DNA from: Saccharofermentans sp.
GTDB lineage: Bacteria > Bacillota_A > Clostridia > Saccharofermentanales > Saccharofermentanaceae
Length of the DNA stretch: 64,000 nucleotides
Direction of reading: 5' to 3'
NCBI GenBank assembly: GCA_024695565.1
Contig: JAILHX010000025.1
Coordinates: forward strand, 1 to 64,000
Below the pieces are notes generated by a model. It was not told the origin of the DNA and did not search any database. It saw nothing but the letters and a program-made list of their open reading frames with translations. Positions 1 through 9,282 of this stretch are shown here, piece after piece (position 1 is the first letter of the stretch; the number at the start of each line of letters is the position of its first letter). The position numbers were made by a program, and so were the translations under genes.

Positions 1-102
1 TTTTACAATACCCGAAGGATACACAGTTACTGCGATTACCTGTCGCCATTCCAATACGAGAAGAACTATGACATCCGGTTCAAGAGAACACTAAGCGCTT
101 AA
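1..102 (+). pseudogene. IS3-family transposase (OrfB), C-terminal end only, cut by the window edge
   Basis: An open frame enters from the left edge and stops with TAA at 100-102, giving 34 residues. It contains the pattern YNTRRIHSYCDYLSPFQYE, which matches the C-terminal end of the IS3/IS150-type integrase domain (usual form YYNxxRIHSxLxYLSPxxYE). The rest of the element lies outside the window, so I cannot tell whether the transposase is intact. I could not define the right terminal inverted repeat in the following about 100 bp. Confidence in the family is good; whether it is intact or a relic is unknown. Confidence 0.7.
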
Positions 103-210
103 TTTTGTGAAATCACTGTCCGTTATCTTGACAGAGCACCAGAAATGATTTTCTTTTGACCTTATTTTCGAGTCCCGAAAACTATATATTGTGGTTTGCG
201 CGTCCCTTAC

Positions 211-228
211 CTCAAAATGCATTTTGAG
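211..228. repeat. 18-bp perfect palindrome upstream of a small membrane-protein gene
   Basis: CTCAAAATGCATTTTGAG reads identically on both strands. Its half-site (ACCTCAAAAT) recurs in the inverted-repeat cluster at 603-713, so both may belong to one repeat family or bind the same protein. It lies about 70 bp upstream of a TATAAT at 297-302, which could be the -10 box of the gene at 346. Confidence 0.5.
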
Positions 229-345
229 TAAAGTCTTTTTTGATTTTTGTCAAACGATTGTCACAACTCTGCAAAGCAAGACATATTCAGACCGTCTATA
301 ATCTAAACACCTGTTGAGGGATTTTAAGCGAGAGGGGGAGAGCTT

Positions 346-510
346 ATGTCGTATGGACGTGTCCGCAAACCGGCTAAAATAGAGCGTTACGGTACTACAG
401 AACGCGATGTCGAGAAGAAGCGGGCCAGAGTCCTCATCATATGCGCCCTCATCATCGTAATATGTGGAATCCTCGACGCGATCTTCCTCATCGGAATATT
501 TAGTCAGTAA
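346..510 (+). CDS. Small single-pass membrane protein, 54 aa, unknown function
   Basis: ATG at 346 follows a strong purine-rich ribosome site (GAGAGGGGGAG at 330-340), and the frame runs to TAA at 508-510. The first 28 residues are basic (MSYGRVRKPAKIERYGTT...EKKRAR). They are followed by one hydrophobic helix, about residues 29-51 (VLIICALIIVICGILDAIFL). The N terminus would be cytoplasmic by the positive-inside rule. A TATAAT box at 297-302 and an immediate intrinsic terminator at 524-554 make it look like a single-gene transcription unit. I recognise no family. Confidence 0.65.
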   Translation: MSYGRVRKPAKIERYGTTERDVEKKRARVLIICALIIVICGILDAIFLIGIFSQ

Positions 511-523
511 CACAAAAGTGTTG

Positions 524-556
524 AAAAAGCTGCCCCTGGTCAAGGCAGCTTTTTGA
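524..556 (+). terminator. Intrinsic terminator after the 54-aa gene
   Basis: Arms AAAAAGCTGCC (524-534) and GGCAGCTTTTT (544-554) form an 11-bp stem with a 9-nt loop ending in a T run. It sits 13 bp after the stop codon at 510 and would also work on the opposite strand. Confidence 0.85.
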
Positions 557-602
557 TGATTTGGGGTTAGGACGGCGTTATCTTGGGGGGCTAAGATTTC
601 CG

Positions 603-713
603 TTTTCCACCTCAAAATCGCACCGATTGCTTGGATTTTGAGGTGGATTTTGGCTGGAAAAGAGGAAATCCACCCGGTTTTCCACCCATGGTAGTGGATT
701 TTGCGGTGGATTT
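603..713. repeat. Nested inverted-repeat cluster built from an AAAATCCACC-type core
   Basis: A perfect 14-bp inverted pair (606-619 and 634-647) is followed by a 9-bp pair (AAATCCACC 666-674 and GGTGGATTT 705-713). Further copies of the core lie at about 679-687 and 693-700. The core therefore occurs about six times in alternating orientation within 110 bp and can fold into consecutive hairpins. No convincing reading frame uses it. With the terminator and the proS promoter, this accounts for the gene-free stretch 511-858. Confidence 0.6.
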
Positions 714-789
714 TTCGAAAACCATTAGTCAAGAATGCTTGAAGCCCGGGGCCGGATGGCTGACCATACAGCTGAAAGACATGCTTTAA

Positions 790-818
790 TTGCAAAACGG
801 CCACCTCTCGTATATACT
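790..818 (+). promoter_or_regulatory. Sigma-A-type promoter for proS
   Basis: TTGCAA at 790-795 and TATACT at 813-818 are separated by exactly 17 bp, about 40 bp upstream of the proS start codon. No T-box sequence (TGGNACCGCG) is present in this leader, unlike that of aspS. Confidence 0.6.
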
Positions 819-858
819 TACACACGTAATATTATTAATAATATAGGGAGCAAGTTAA

Positions 859-2553
859 ATGAAAGTTTCCGAACTGTTTTTAGCAACACAAAGAGAGATT
901 CCTGCAGATGCAGAGATTCCGTCACACAGACTGATGCTCAGAGCGGGCCTGATCCGCAAGATGGCATCCGGTATCTATTCATTCATGCCCATGGGCTACC
1001 GTACATACCGTAAGGTAGAGGCAGTCATCAGGGAAGAGATGGATAAGGCAGGAGCACAGGAGCTCATCATGCCGGCACTTCTTCCTGCTGAGGCTTACCA
1101 GGGTTCAGGCAGATGGGAAAAATTCGGTCCTGAGATGTTCAGGTTATCAGACAGAGGCGGCAGATCATTCTGCTTAGGTCCTACACACGAGGAGCCTTTC
1201 ACAGAGGCTGTTAGAGATTCCATCAGATCTTACAAGCAGCTCCCTGTAACTTTATATCAGATCCAGCACAAGTACAGAGACGAGAAGCGTCCGAGATTCG
1301 GTGTTATCAGAGCTAGAGAATTCGTCATGAAGGATGCATATTCCTTCGACGTTGACGAGGCAGGTCTCGATGTCTCATACAAGAAGATGTACGACGCTTA
1401 CAGAGCAATCTTTGACAGACTCGGACTGGATTACACGATCGTTGATGCTGACTCAGGCGCAATGGGCGGTTCAGGCTCACAGGAGTTCATGGTAAAGAGT
1501 GAAGTCGGTGAGGATGCTATCTGCTTCTGCGATGAATGCGGATATGCAGCTAACGAGGAGAAGGCAGGATGGACAAGACCTGAGGCTGAGACAGCAGCAG
1601 AACTCCCCATCGAGAAGATCCACACTCCTGACGTTAAGACTATCGAAGAACTCTGCGGATTCCTTAACTGCGGTCCTGAGGCTTTCGTTAAGACGATAAT
1701 CTACAACATTGATGGTAAGTTTGTTGCTGCAATGTGCAGAGGCGACCGTGACGTCAATGAGACAAAGCTCGGCAACCTCTACGATGCAACAGAGATGGAA
1801 CTCGCTGCATTTGCTGACGTTGAGATGATCACAGGCGCAAAGGTTGGTTTTGCAGGTCCTGTTAACCTCAAGCAGAAGATCGAGATCGTTGTCGATCCTG
1901 AAGTTGCAGGCATGAAGAACTTCGTAGTCGGCGCATGCGAATCTGACTATCACTTCAAGAACGTTAATATCGGCAGAGATTTCGAAGCAGATAAGATCTC
2001 TGATATCACAAACGCAAAAGAGGGCGATATCTGCCCTAAGTGCGGCAAGGGCAAGCTCGGAATGGCAAGAGGCGTTGAGGTTGGCCACATCTTCAAGCTC
2101 GGCACAAAGTATTCAGATGCACTGGGCTGTGTATATCTTGATAACAACGGTAAGGAACACAGCATGGTAATGGGATGCTACGGTATCGGCGTATCCAGAG
2201 TTCTCGCAGCTATCATCGAGCAGTATCACGATGATGACGGAATCATCTGGCCTTCCATCGTTGCTCCTTACAAGGTGATCATCGTTCCCACAAAGGTTAA
2301 CGACGAAGAAGTTATGGGTGTTGCCAATAAGATCTACGACGAACTGTTGGCAGCAGGTGTTGAAGTCCTCATCGACGACAGAAATGAGCGTCCCGGCGTT
2401 AAGTTCAAGGATGCAGACCTCCTCGGTATTCCGCTCCGTATCACCGTCGGAAGAAGAGCTGCGGAAGGCATTGTTGAAGTTAAGAGAAGAAACGAGACAG
2501 ACGCTTCAGAGATCACCGGAGAAGAGGCAATCAAGCTCGCTAAGGAGATCTGA
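859..2553 (+). CDS. proS: Prolyl-tRNA synthetase
   Basis: Charges tRNA-Pro with proline in the cytoplasm. The 564-aa length fits the bacterial-type ProRS. Class II motif 2 is visible as [17 protein letters not shown] followed by MKDAYSF, and motif 3 as [17 protein letters not shown]. Between them, roughly residues 225-400, lies the long insertion domain that in this family edits mischarged Ala-tRNA-Pro. The C-terminal anticodon-binding domain follows, with [22 protein letters not shown] at 859 follows the promoter at 790-818 and an AGGGAGCAAG ribosome site. Its last codons hold the ribosome site of the next gene, so the two are probably co-transcribed. Confidence 0.97.
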   Translation: MKVSELFLATQREIPADAEIPSHRLMLRAGLIRKMASGIYSFMPMGYRTYRKVEAVIREEMDKAGAQELIMPALLPAEAYQGSGRWEKFGPEMFRLSDRGGRSFCLGPTHEEPFTEAVRDSIRSYKQLPVTLYQIQHKYRDEKRPRFGVIRAREFVMKDAYSFDVDEAGLDVSYKKMYDAYRAIFDRLGLDYTIVDADSGAMGGSGSQEFMVKSEVGEDAICFCDECGYAANEEKAGWTRPEAETAAELPIEKIHTPDVKTIEELCGFLNCGPEAFVKTIIYNIDGKFVAAMCRGDRDVNETKLGNLYDATEMELAAFADVEMITGAKVGFAGPVNLKQKIEIVVDPEVAGMKNFVVGACESDYHFKNVNIGRDFEADKISDITNAKEGDICPKCGKGKLGMARGVEVGHIFKLGTKYSDALGCVYLDNNGKEHSMVMGCYGIGVSRVLAAIIEQYHDDDGIIWPSIVAPYKVIIVPTKVNDEEVMGVANKIYDELLAAGVEVLIDDRNERPGVKFKDADLLGIPLRITVGRRAAEGIVEVKRRNETDASEITGEEAIKLAKEI

Positions 2554-2555
2554 AT

Positions 2556-4052
2556 TTGGTATTGAAAGCAATAGCTTCCATAATACTCTGCGTATCCGTT
2601 ATCCTGGGAGGTCTTCCGATCGGAGGAGGATCCCTTATGGACAAAAAGGGCAATTTCAGGCCCGCTGCATTTGACGGCTATCAGCTGACCCTTGCAGACG
2701 GCGGAACGGTTAATATGAGTATTGTCGGTAAGAATCTTGTTTTCAATTCAGACAGAGACCGTAAATTCAACATAACCATCTCCAAGCTTAAGGCCATGAG
2801 GACCGTAAAGAACTTCGCCATGAGCGGAACCACGTTCAGTGTTGAGGTCGCTAGCCTTATGTCTGATGATGTTCTTTACTATGTAAGTGTCGGTTATGAG
2901 GCTTACGGATTAAGTCTTGCGGTAAGTGACAACATTATCTTCAAGAGCGGCGATAAGGTTTACTTCTGGAAAAACGTAAATCAGGACTACAATCTCGAAT
3001 CAACTTCAGAGATGTGGACTGATGAACAGTCACTTAAGGAATGCCTCGAACCGCAGAATGATGTTGAGTGCGATGATCCCGTTATCATCGAGTATTCGAA
3101 CCGCATCTGCAAAGGTGCAGCCGATGATTGGGAGAAGGTCTTCGATATCTATATGTTTATCGCAGGTGAGATGGCATATGACGAAGGTGAGGCGGATGCC
3201 GATTACGGCGGATATCAGGACAGCGCGCTCGATGTTATTAGAGACGGCAAAGCAATCTGCGAAGGTTTTTCAAATGCCTTTGTTGCTCTCTGCAGGGCAC
3301 AGGGCATTCCTGCTGTTGTTGAGTTCGGAATCGGTTTTGCAGATTATGAGGAAATGACCGAGAGAGTTCCTGATGTTGAAGACTGGGCAGACCACGCCTG
3401 GGCGGCAGTTTATCTCGGCGGCAAGTGGCATTTTGTTGATCCTACCTTTGACATGAACCGTTTTGTTGATTCAAAGGGCAACGTCACAACTTACGACTAT
3501 TCCACATACTATTATCTCCTTCCTCTTGAAGCATTCTCCAACGACCACAGGATACTTGATGCCGATACGAGACATGGTATTCCGAGTGCAGGTTATTGCG
3601 GAGATTACGCGACATACGAGATCACCAGAGACGGTGTCTGCTACATCAAGGGTGACGGAACGATAAAGATGCCTGCGGGTGTCAACGGATTCAGCAAGAT
3701 AGTTTTCGATCCGGACTGCAACATTACGACGATCGGAACTGACTGTTTCTGCGACTGTGACCTGATAACGACAGTTGTGCTGCCGGAGTCGGTAACAACC
3801 ATCAAGGATTATGCTTTCGATTCGTGTGAAGACCTCGAATACATCTATCTTCCTGACGGTTTGGAGTCGATAGGCACGAAGGCATTTTACTATTGCGATG
3901 AATTAAGTTATGTTTATGTTCCCGATTCGGTTTCTGCTATCGGTTTGCTGGCATTTGATGACTGCCCGAGGCTCTATATCAGCCTGCCGTCAAGATTCAG
4001 TTATATGACTGCCGGTTACAGCGTGGAACCGATGTATGTTGATTACAGATAA
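2556..4052 (+). CDS. Exported transglutaminase-like protein with BspA-type leucine-rich repeats
   Basis: 498 aa from a TTG start at 2556, chosen because AAGGAG lies at 2542-2547, inside the end of proS, with 8-nt spacing. The N terminus (LKAIASIILCVSVILGGLPIG) is a signal or anchor segment. The middle has the transglutaminase-core triad order: Cys in GKAICEGFSNAF, His in DHAWAAVYLGGKWH, Asp in FVDPTFD. About three LRR_5/BspA repeats follow (for example TTVVLPESVTTIKDYAFDSC). Such proteins act outside the cell as cysteine-type cross-linkers or peptidases, but the substrate here is unknown. Coupling to proS by a TTG start is unusual; the link may be positional rather than functional. Confidence 0.85.
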   Translation: MVLKAIASIILCVSVILGGLPIGGGSLMDKKGNFRPAAFDGYQLTLADGGTVNMSIVGKNLVFNSDRDRKFNITISKLKAMRTVKNFAMSGTTFSVEVASLMSDDVLYYVSVGYEAYGLSLAVSDNIIFKSGDKVYFWKNVNQDYNLESTSEMWTDEQSLKECLEPQNDVECDDPVIIEYSNRICKGAADDWEKVFDIYMFIAGEMAYDEGEADADYGGYQDSALDVIRDGKAICEGFSNAFVALCRAQGIPAVVEFGIGFADYEEMTERVPDVEDWADHAWAAVYLGGKWHFVDPTFDMNRFVDSKGNVTTYDYSTYYYLLPLEAFSNDHRILDADTRHGIPSAGYCGDYATYEITRDGVCYIKGDGTIKMPAGVNGFSKIVFDPDCNITTIGTDCFCDCDLITTVVLPESVTTIKDYAFDSCEDLEYIYLPDGLESIGTKAFYYCDELSYVYVPDSVSAIGLLAFDDCPRLYISLPSRFSYMTAGYSVEPMYVDYR

Positions 4053-4090
4053 TTTGTGCCCGGTGTAAAGGGCGTTAGTTTGGAGAGATT

Positions 4091-4792
4091 ATGTCTTACA
4101 TAGAATTCCGTAATGTTAAGAAAGTTTACAAGACCGGTTCGGTTGATGTCACGGCGCTTGACGGAGCCGATTTCTACATCGAGAAAGGCGAGCTCTGCGT
4201 AATAGTCGGACAGTCCGGCGCAGGCAAGACGACTCTCCTTAATATCTTAGGCGGAATGGACAAACTCTCGTCAGGACAGGTGTTCCTCGACGGCAAAGAG
4301 ATATCAAGACTTAACAGTAACGAACTGGCGCAGTTCAGAAGACATGATGTCGGATTCGTTTTTCAGTTCTATAACCTTATTCCGAATCTTACGGCATATG
4401 AGAACATCGAGATGGCTGCGCAGCTCGTAAAAGATCCTATTGATTGCGATCTGTTGATCAATGAAGTTGGTCTCGGCAATCGAAAGAATAATTTCCCGGC
4501 ACAGTTGTCGGGTGGTGAGCAGCAGCGAGTTTCGATCGCAAGAGCAATCGCCAAGAACCCGAAGCTGCTGCTGTGCGACGAACCTACAGGCGCACTGGAC
4601 TATCAGACAGGTAAGGCAATATTAAAGCTCCTCCAGGCGCTCAGTACCGAGAAGGGAATGACTGTCGTAATCATTACACATAACTCCGCGCTGACCGCGA
4701 TGGCGGACAGGGTCATACGTGTTAAGAACGGCAGGATAACAAGCAATATCGTTAATCAGAATCCCGTTAACGTGGATACTATCGAGTGGTAA
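4091..4792 (+). CDS. ABC transporter ATP-binding protein, MacB/LolD family
   Basis: 233 aa. Walker A is GQSGAGKTT, the signature is [15 protein letters not shown], Walker B is [12 protein letters not shown], and the H-loop is VVIITHN. The spacing of these motifs and the C-terminal VKNGRI fit the MacB/LolD/SalX group, which pairs with FtsX-type permeases. The start follows TTTGGAGAGATT. The stop TAA at 4790-4792 overlaps the ATG of the permease gene by one base, so the two are translationally coupled. Confidence 0.95.
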   Translation: MSYIEFRNVKKVYKTGSVDVTALDGADFYIEKGELCVIVGQSGAGKTTLLNILGGMDKLSSGQVFLDGKEISRLNSNELAQFRRHDVGFVFQFYNLIPNLTAYENIEMAAQLVKDPIDCDLLINEVGLGNRKNNFPAQLSGGEQQRVSIARAIAKNPKLLLCDEPTGALDYQTGKAILKLLQALSTEKGMTVVIITHNSALTAMADRVIRVKNGRITSNIVNQNPVNVDTIEW

Positions 4793-7700
4793 TGAGCCCG
4801 TACGTAAAGACAATCTTAAGATCAATAAAAATGACGCTCCCGAGATTCCTCGCGATCTTCGCGATAATCGCTCTGGGCGTCGGATTTTTCGCGGGTCTGA
4901 AAGCTACGACTCCGTCCATGGTCCTGACAGGTGACATATACATAAAAGAGCATGCACTTTATGATTTTAAGCTTTTGTCGACGATCGGTTTTACGGATGA
5001 TGACATCGAAGAACTGAAAAAGAGGACAGGGTGCATCGTTGAGGGCGCATATTCCGTTGACTGTGTGGTTTATGTCGGTGATGGCGAGAAGACACACACG
5101 ATAAAGTTCTTATCCATTACGGATAACGTAAACAAGCTCTCTCTCGAAACCGGAAGGCTGCCGGAGAAAGCCGACGAGATAGTTGTGGATGCCTTTATCT
5201 GTCCGGATATGAAGCCGGGTACCAAGGTCGTTATTGCAGATGAGACATCGGCGGCTTCGAAAGAGATGCTCAGATACAAAGAGTATACCGTTGTAGGAAC
5301 GGCAAGAACTCCCGCATATCTTCACTTCCAGAGAGATACTTCTAATGAGGGTTCGGGAAGCATTGGTTTCTATGTCTGTGCGTTGCCGGGAGCATTTGAT
5401 TCAGAGTATTATACCGAGGCTTATCTTTTCGCTGATACAGGTTATTACATCTATTCTGATGAGTATAAGGACTGGGCAGGTTCTGCCGAAAAGCAGTACA
5501 AGGTTGCATTAAAAGGCGTTATCCAGGACAGATTTGATAAGCTCCTAAGAGATGAATATGACAAGCTGTACGACGGTATCGATGAATTCAACGACGGCAT
5601 AGATGAAGGCTGGAAAAAGATCGAAGACGGCCGTGCCGAACTCGATGAGGCAAAGAAGAAATTAGAGGATGCGCAGGCGGAGATCGATAAGGGACGTAAG
5701 GAATTAGAGGACGGCAAAGCAACTCTCGATAAGACCTCTGCAACTCTGTCTGATTATAAGAAACAGCTCACATCCACCAAGGTTCTCCTTGAGGCCTCCA
5801 AAGACAGCCTCGACAGGCAGAAGGATGATCTGGATTCCCTGCAGAGCGACATAAATGACCTGTATTCCGAATTATCCGAAGCGCGTTCTGATCTCAGCAC
5901 TTCGAGAGTGCAGAATAAGACAAGGATTTCCACCGTCAGTTATCTGATATCTTCCTATAAGACCGTGATCGCCGATCTTGACGCGGGAATCGAGAATAAT
6001 ACGAAAAGACTTGAGGAAGCCGATACGGAATTTGAGCGCAACGTTATTCAGGCGCAGATAGATTATCAGACAGAATCCCGCGAGTATTATGCAGGGCTTT
6101 TAGAGGATGCTGAAGATGAATTGGAGCGCCTGGAAGAAAAGAATGATAAATTCGACAGCATGCAGGATGAGATCGACGCAAAGCAGAAAGAGTATGAGGG
6201 CCTGATCTCGACCTATAACGATAAGTACCAGAAGTATCTGATGGAAAAAGTTACATATGACACGAGCCTTGTGTCTTATGAGAATTCCAAGGATCAGTAT
6301 GATACTGCATACAAGCAGTATTCTGACGGACTCGCACAGTACTGGGATGCTTATCACCAGTTAGAGGATGCACAGGAACAGGTGGATGACGGCTGGGAGG
6401 AATATAACAAGGGCGTAAGGGAACTCTGGAAAGGTTATTCCGAATATTCAACTACGGCAGATACCATCTACAAGGCAAATCTGGTATACGGATACACGAT
6501 ACTCGAGAGTGTTGATAATCCTTCGACATATGTTCTCGGAAGAGATAAGAATACGGGCTATGTGTGCTTTGATAATGACTCACAGATCGTCGAAGGCATA
6601 ACCACGGTATTCCCGATATTCTTCTTTGCCATCGCAGCGCTGGTATGTTCAACAACGATGAGCAGAATGGTAGGCGATGAGCGAGGCATCATCGGAACAA
6701 TGAGAGCATTGGGATACTCGGATTTTGCGATCGTAATGAAGTACGTGATATACGCAGGTTCTGCTGCGATATTAGGCTGCACATTGGGATATCTGGGAGG
6801 AACAAGACTCTTTCCGTGGGTAATCTGGGAAGCGTACAGGATGATGTACGGTTTTGCCCCGATAACATATAACGTGGGCGTTCCGCTCTTTATTCTTGTC
6901 CTGGCAGTATCACTCATCTGTACTGTCGGTGTATCAGTATTTACTGCAGCTTCGAGTCTTAAGGGAATGCCTGCCGAGCTCATCAGACCAAAGGCTCCGC
7001 TCCCGGGCAAGCGTATCCTTTTGGAATATGTTCCCTTTATCTGGAAGCCTCTGAAGTTCCTTTACAAGGTGTCTTTGCGCAACGTTTTCAGATTCAAGAA
7101 GAGAATGTTCATGATGATCGTCGGCATTGCGGGATGCACGTCTTTGCTCATTACCGCATTCGGTCTGAACGACTCTATATGTAATCTTGTAAATTTCCAG
7201 TACGACAGGATTACCAAGTATGATGTCAGCGTTGTTTTCGACAGCCGTTACAGACAGTATGAGATCGAAGACGCTGCCAAAGAAGCAGGCGAGTACGCAG
7301 GCATAGATTATATCGCTGCGGTAGTTAAGAGTGATTCTGCCAGAAACAGCACTTCCGGTTATGTTAGAGACGTTTCACTGATGATCTCTGATGACCCGAA
7401 CATCAATGAGATCTTCGGCATTATGGATTATAAGACAAAAGAGGTCCTGAGCTGGCCCAAAGACGGCGAAGTGGTCATCTCCCAGAAGCTCGCAGAACTC
7501 AACAAAGTCAAGGCCGGAGACACTTTAACATTGTTATACGGCGATGATGACCATGAAGTAAACGTCACTGTAGGCGCTGTTTTTGAGAATTACACATACC
7601 ACTATGTGTACATGACGCCTGAGACATACAGACAGATCTTCGGCAAGCCTTATACGCCTGAGACGCTCCTGATCTCAACGGATACCGATTCAAGTGAAGA

Positions 7701-8202
7701 AAATTTCAGGTTCGCTTCGTATCTGTCCGACAACTATAAGCTTAAGACATGGGCACTGACTTCAACATCGAGAGAATCCTTCTCGAAAACAATGGAGAGG
7801 ATGAATTACATAATCGTCCTGGTAATCTTATGCGCCGCTGCGCTTGCTTTTATCGTGCTGTTCAACCTTAATAACATCAACATCACCGAGCGTATAAGAG
7901 AGATCGCGACGCTGAAAGTCATGGGATTTAACCGCAATGAGACAGGCGCTTATGTAACCCGTGAGAACATTATCCTCGTGCTCATCGGATTCCTGGTCGG
8001 AATCCCTCTGGGCATCCTGCTGCATAAGTTCGTCATGGCGCAGATCGCGATGGACATGGTCGCATATGACGTAACCATCGTACCCGTAAGTTATGCGTAT
8101 TCTCTCGGAATGGTAATCCTGTTCTCGACAATCGTAAGCCTCTTTATGAGAGCAAAGATCGAGAAGATAGACATGGCTGAGTCGCTGAAGAGCGCTGAGT
8201 AA
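4792..8202 (+). CDS. FtsX-type ABC permease with a very long extracytoplasmic coiled coil
   Basis: 1136 aa from the ATG overlapping the ATPase stop codon (a GTG six bases upstream is possible). One N-terminal membrane helix (about residues 12-30) is followed by a large outer domain. Residues about 245-560 are rich in heptad-like E/K/D/L/Y runs (for example KKLEDAQAEIDKGRKELEDG), a long coiled coil. Two FtsX membrane blocks follow at about 600-720 and 1000-1125, with a further helix near 775. Proteins of this shape in Firmicutes are mechanotransmission-type permeases that drive extracellular work rather than classical uptake. The function is unassigned; a sensor or peptide-resistance role is possible. 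A bidirectional terminator follows. Confidence 0.9.
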   Translation: MSPYVKTILRSIKMTLPRFLAIFAIIALGVGFFAGLKATTPSMVLTGDIYIKEHALYDFKLLSTIGFTDDDIEELKKRTGCIVEGAYSVDCVVYVGDGEKTHTIKFLSITDNVNKLSLETGRLPEKADEIVVDAFICPDMKPGTKVVIADETSAASKEMLRYKEYTVVGTARTPAYLHFQRDTSNEGSGSIGFYVCALPGAFDSEYYTEAYLFADTGYYIYSDEYKDWAGSAEKQYKVALKGVIQDRFDKLLRDEYDKLYDGIDEFNDGIDEGWKKIEDGRAELDEAKKKLEDAQAEIDKGRKELEDGKATLDKTSATLSDYKKQLTSTKVLLEASKDSLDRQKDDLDSLQSDINDLYSELSEARSDLSTSRVQNKTRISTVSYLISSYKTVIADLDAGIENNTKRLEEADTEFERNVIQAQIDYQTESREYYAGLLEDAEDELERLEEKNDKFDSMQDEIDAKQKEYEGLISTYNDKYQKYLMEKVTYDTSLVSYENSKDQYDTAYKQYSDGLAQYWDAYHQLEDAQEQVDDGWEEYNKGVRELWKGYSEYSTTADTIYKANLVYGYTILESVDNPSTYVLGRDKNTGYVCFDNDSQIVEGITTVFPIFFFAIAALVCSTTMSRMVGDERGIIGTMRALGYSDFAIVMKYVIYAGSAAILGCTLGYLGGTRLFPWVIWEAYRMMYGFAPITYNVGVPLFILVLAVSLICTVGVSVFTAASSLKGMPAELIRPKAPLPGKRILLEYVPFIWKPLKFLYKVSLRNVFRFKKRMFMMIVGIAGCTSLLITAFGLNDSICNLVNFQYDRITKYDVSVVFDSRYRQYEIEDAAKEAGEYAGIDYIAAVVKSDSARNSTSGYVRDVSLMISDDPNINEIFGIMDYKTKEVLSWPKDGEVVISQKLAELNKVKAGDTLTLLYGDDDHEVNVTVGAVFENYTYHYVYMTPETYRQIFGKPYTPETLLISTDTDSSEENFRFASYLSDNYKLKTWALTSTSRESFSKTMERMNYIIVLVILCAAALAFIVLFNLNNINITERIREIATLKVMGFNRNETGAYVTRENIILVLIGFLVGIPLGILLHKFVMAQIAMDMVAYDVTIVPVSYAYSLGMVILFSTIVSLFMRAKIEKIDMAESLKSAE

Positions 8203-8226
8203 AAATGTCACTGATAACGCATGAAA

Positions 8227-8253
8227 AAGGATGCCTCTTTATGAGACATCCTT
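8227..8253. terminator. Hairpin terminator shared by convergent genes
   Basis: Arms at 8227-8237 (AAGGATGCCTC) and 8243-8253 (GAGACATCCTT) form an 11-bp stem with one mismatch. It lies between the stop codons of the plus-strand permease and the minus-strand AraC gene. A-rich and T-rich flanks allow use in both directions. Confidence 0.7.
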
Positions 8254-8280
8254 CCCGAAAACATTTTACGTTTCTATCGT

Positions 8281-9036
8281 TTATTCTTCGTTGTCAGCCA
8301 TCCAGCTCTGGTGATAATTCTTGCGGCGGTACTCTTCAGGAGTCATGCCGGTGCTCTTCTTGAAAACCTGAATGAAGTGGGACTGTGATGAGAATCCCAG
8401 ATAATTTGCAATCGAGAGGGAAGACTCGTCGAGATGTCTTAACATGTTACATGCAACATTGATCTTCTGGTCTCTGATATAGCGGCTCAGAGTTATGCCC
8501 ATTTCCTGTTTGAAGAGCTTGGAAAGGTAACTTGAGTTAAGTGACAGGGAATCAGCGATCGATTCGACCGTGAGGTTCTCCTGGATGTGTGATCTGATGT
8601 AATCGATCGCTACGACGATGTGGCGTGATACAACGCGGTTCTTGGACAGGTCGCTCATCTTTTTGCAGTATGTGCGTAGCATGTCGTTCTGTACCTCGTA
8701 TATTTCCTGAACGGTGGTAGCCGCATCGATGAGGCCGATATAGATATCGCTCAGGATATAGGATACTGATATTTCAAGTCCTGCCTCGATACAAAATCTG
8801 CTGACCATGGCAACAAGGATGACCGTGTGGTACTTAACATTACGCACCTTGTCCGGACTTAATGTGCCGAGTGCCTGGTCCTCTTTGGACCATTTGCTCA
8901 TTGTCTCTTCGAGTCTTCTGTAGTTGCCGCTGGCGACTAATTCATAGAAACTGATCTCGGTGTTGTAGGAGACCTGACGCTTGCCGGATTCGACATCATC
9001 CATCAGTCTTTTTGCCAGTTCTTTCTCAACGTTCAT
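8281..9036 (-). CDS. AraC-family transcriptional regulator
   Basis: 251 aa if started at the ATG at 9036, which has GAGG nine bases upstream; in-frame ATG or other starts up to 9072 are possible. The C-terminal 100 residues carry two helix-turn-helix motifs: LTVESIADSLSLNSSYLSKLF, then LSIANYLGFSSQSHFIQVFK, ending in the family signature GMTPEEYR. The N-terminal 140 residues are helical with no receiver or cupin signature, so the ligand is unknown. It stands alone. The divergent neighbour at 9283 and the ABC pair at 4091-8202 are candidate targets. Confidence 0.92.
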   Translation of the reverse strand: MNVEKELAKRLMDDVESGKRQVSYNTEISFYELVASGNYRRLEETMSKWSKEDQALGTLSPDKVRNVKYHTVILVAMVSRFCIEAGLEISVSYILSDIYIGLIDAATTVQEIYEVQNDMLRTYCKKMSDLSKNRVVSRHIVVAIDYIRSHIQENLTVESIADSLSLNSSYLSKLFKQEMGITLSRYIRDQKINVACNMLRHLDESSLSIANYLGFSSQSHFIQVFKKSTGMTPEEYRRKNYHQSWMADNEE

Positions 9037-9282
9037 ACTCATGTTCCTCGTGCAAAAAATATTGATAGTCAAATTTAAAACGGTTTGTCTGATTTCTTAT
9101 AAAAATTGTATATTTCTTTTATGAAACTGTAAAGTGGATTTGATAAAACCGCTTGTTTTCGGGCTTCCCGGAATTATTACATATGTAGTTAAATTAGGGC
9201 TTTGCACGTAAAATAATATTGAGTTATATCCTAAAAAGTAATATCATTTTTAATGAAGTAATATAGGGAGGAATGCGCATAT

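Noticed and set aside
250..825. 191-aa open frame on the minus strand
   Set aside because: It runs antisense through the 54-aa gene, its terminator and the inverted-repeat array; its Lys/Ile-His-rich stretches arise from the repeats, and it has no ribosome site.
735..1013. 92-aa plus-strand frame ahead of proS
   Set aside because: It covers the proS promoter and overlaps proS in another frame; the composition is not protein-like.
1477..2088. 203-aa minus-strand frame inside proS
   Set aside because: Antisense shadow caused by the codon bias of the real gene; the Cys/Leu-rich sequence matches no family.
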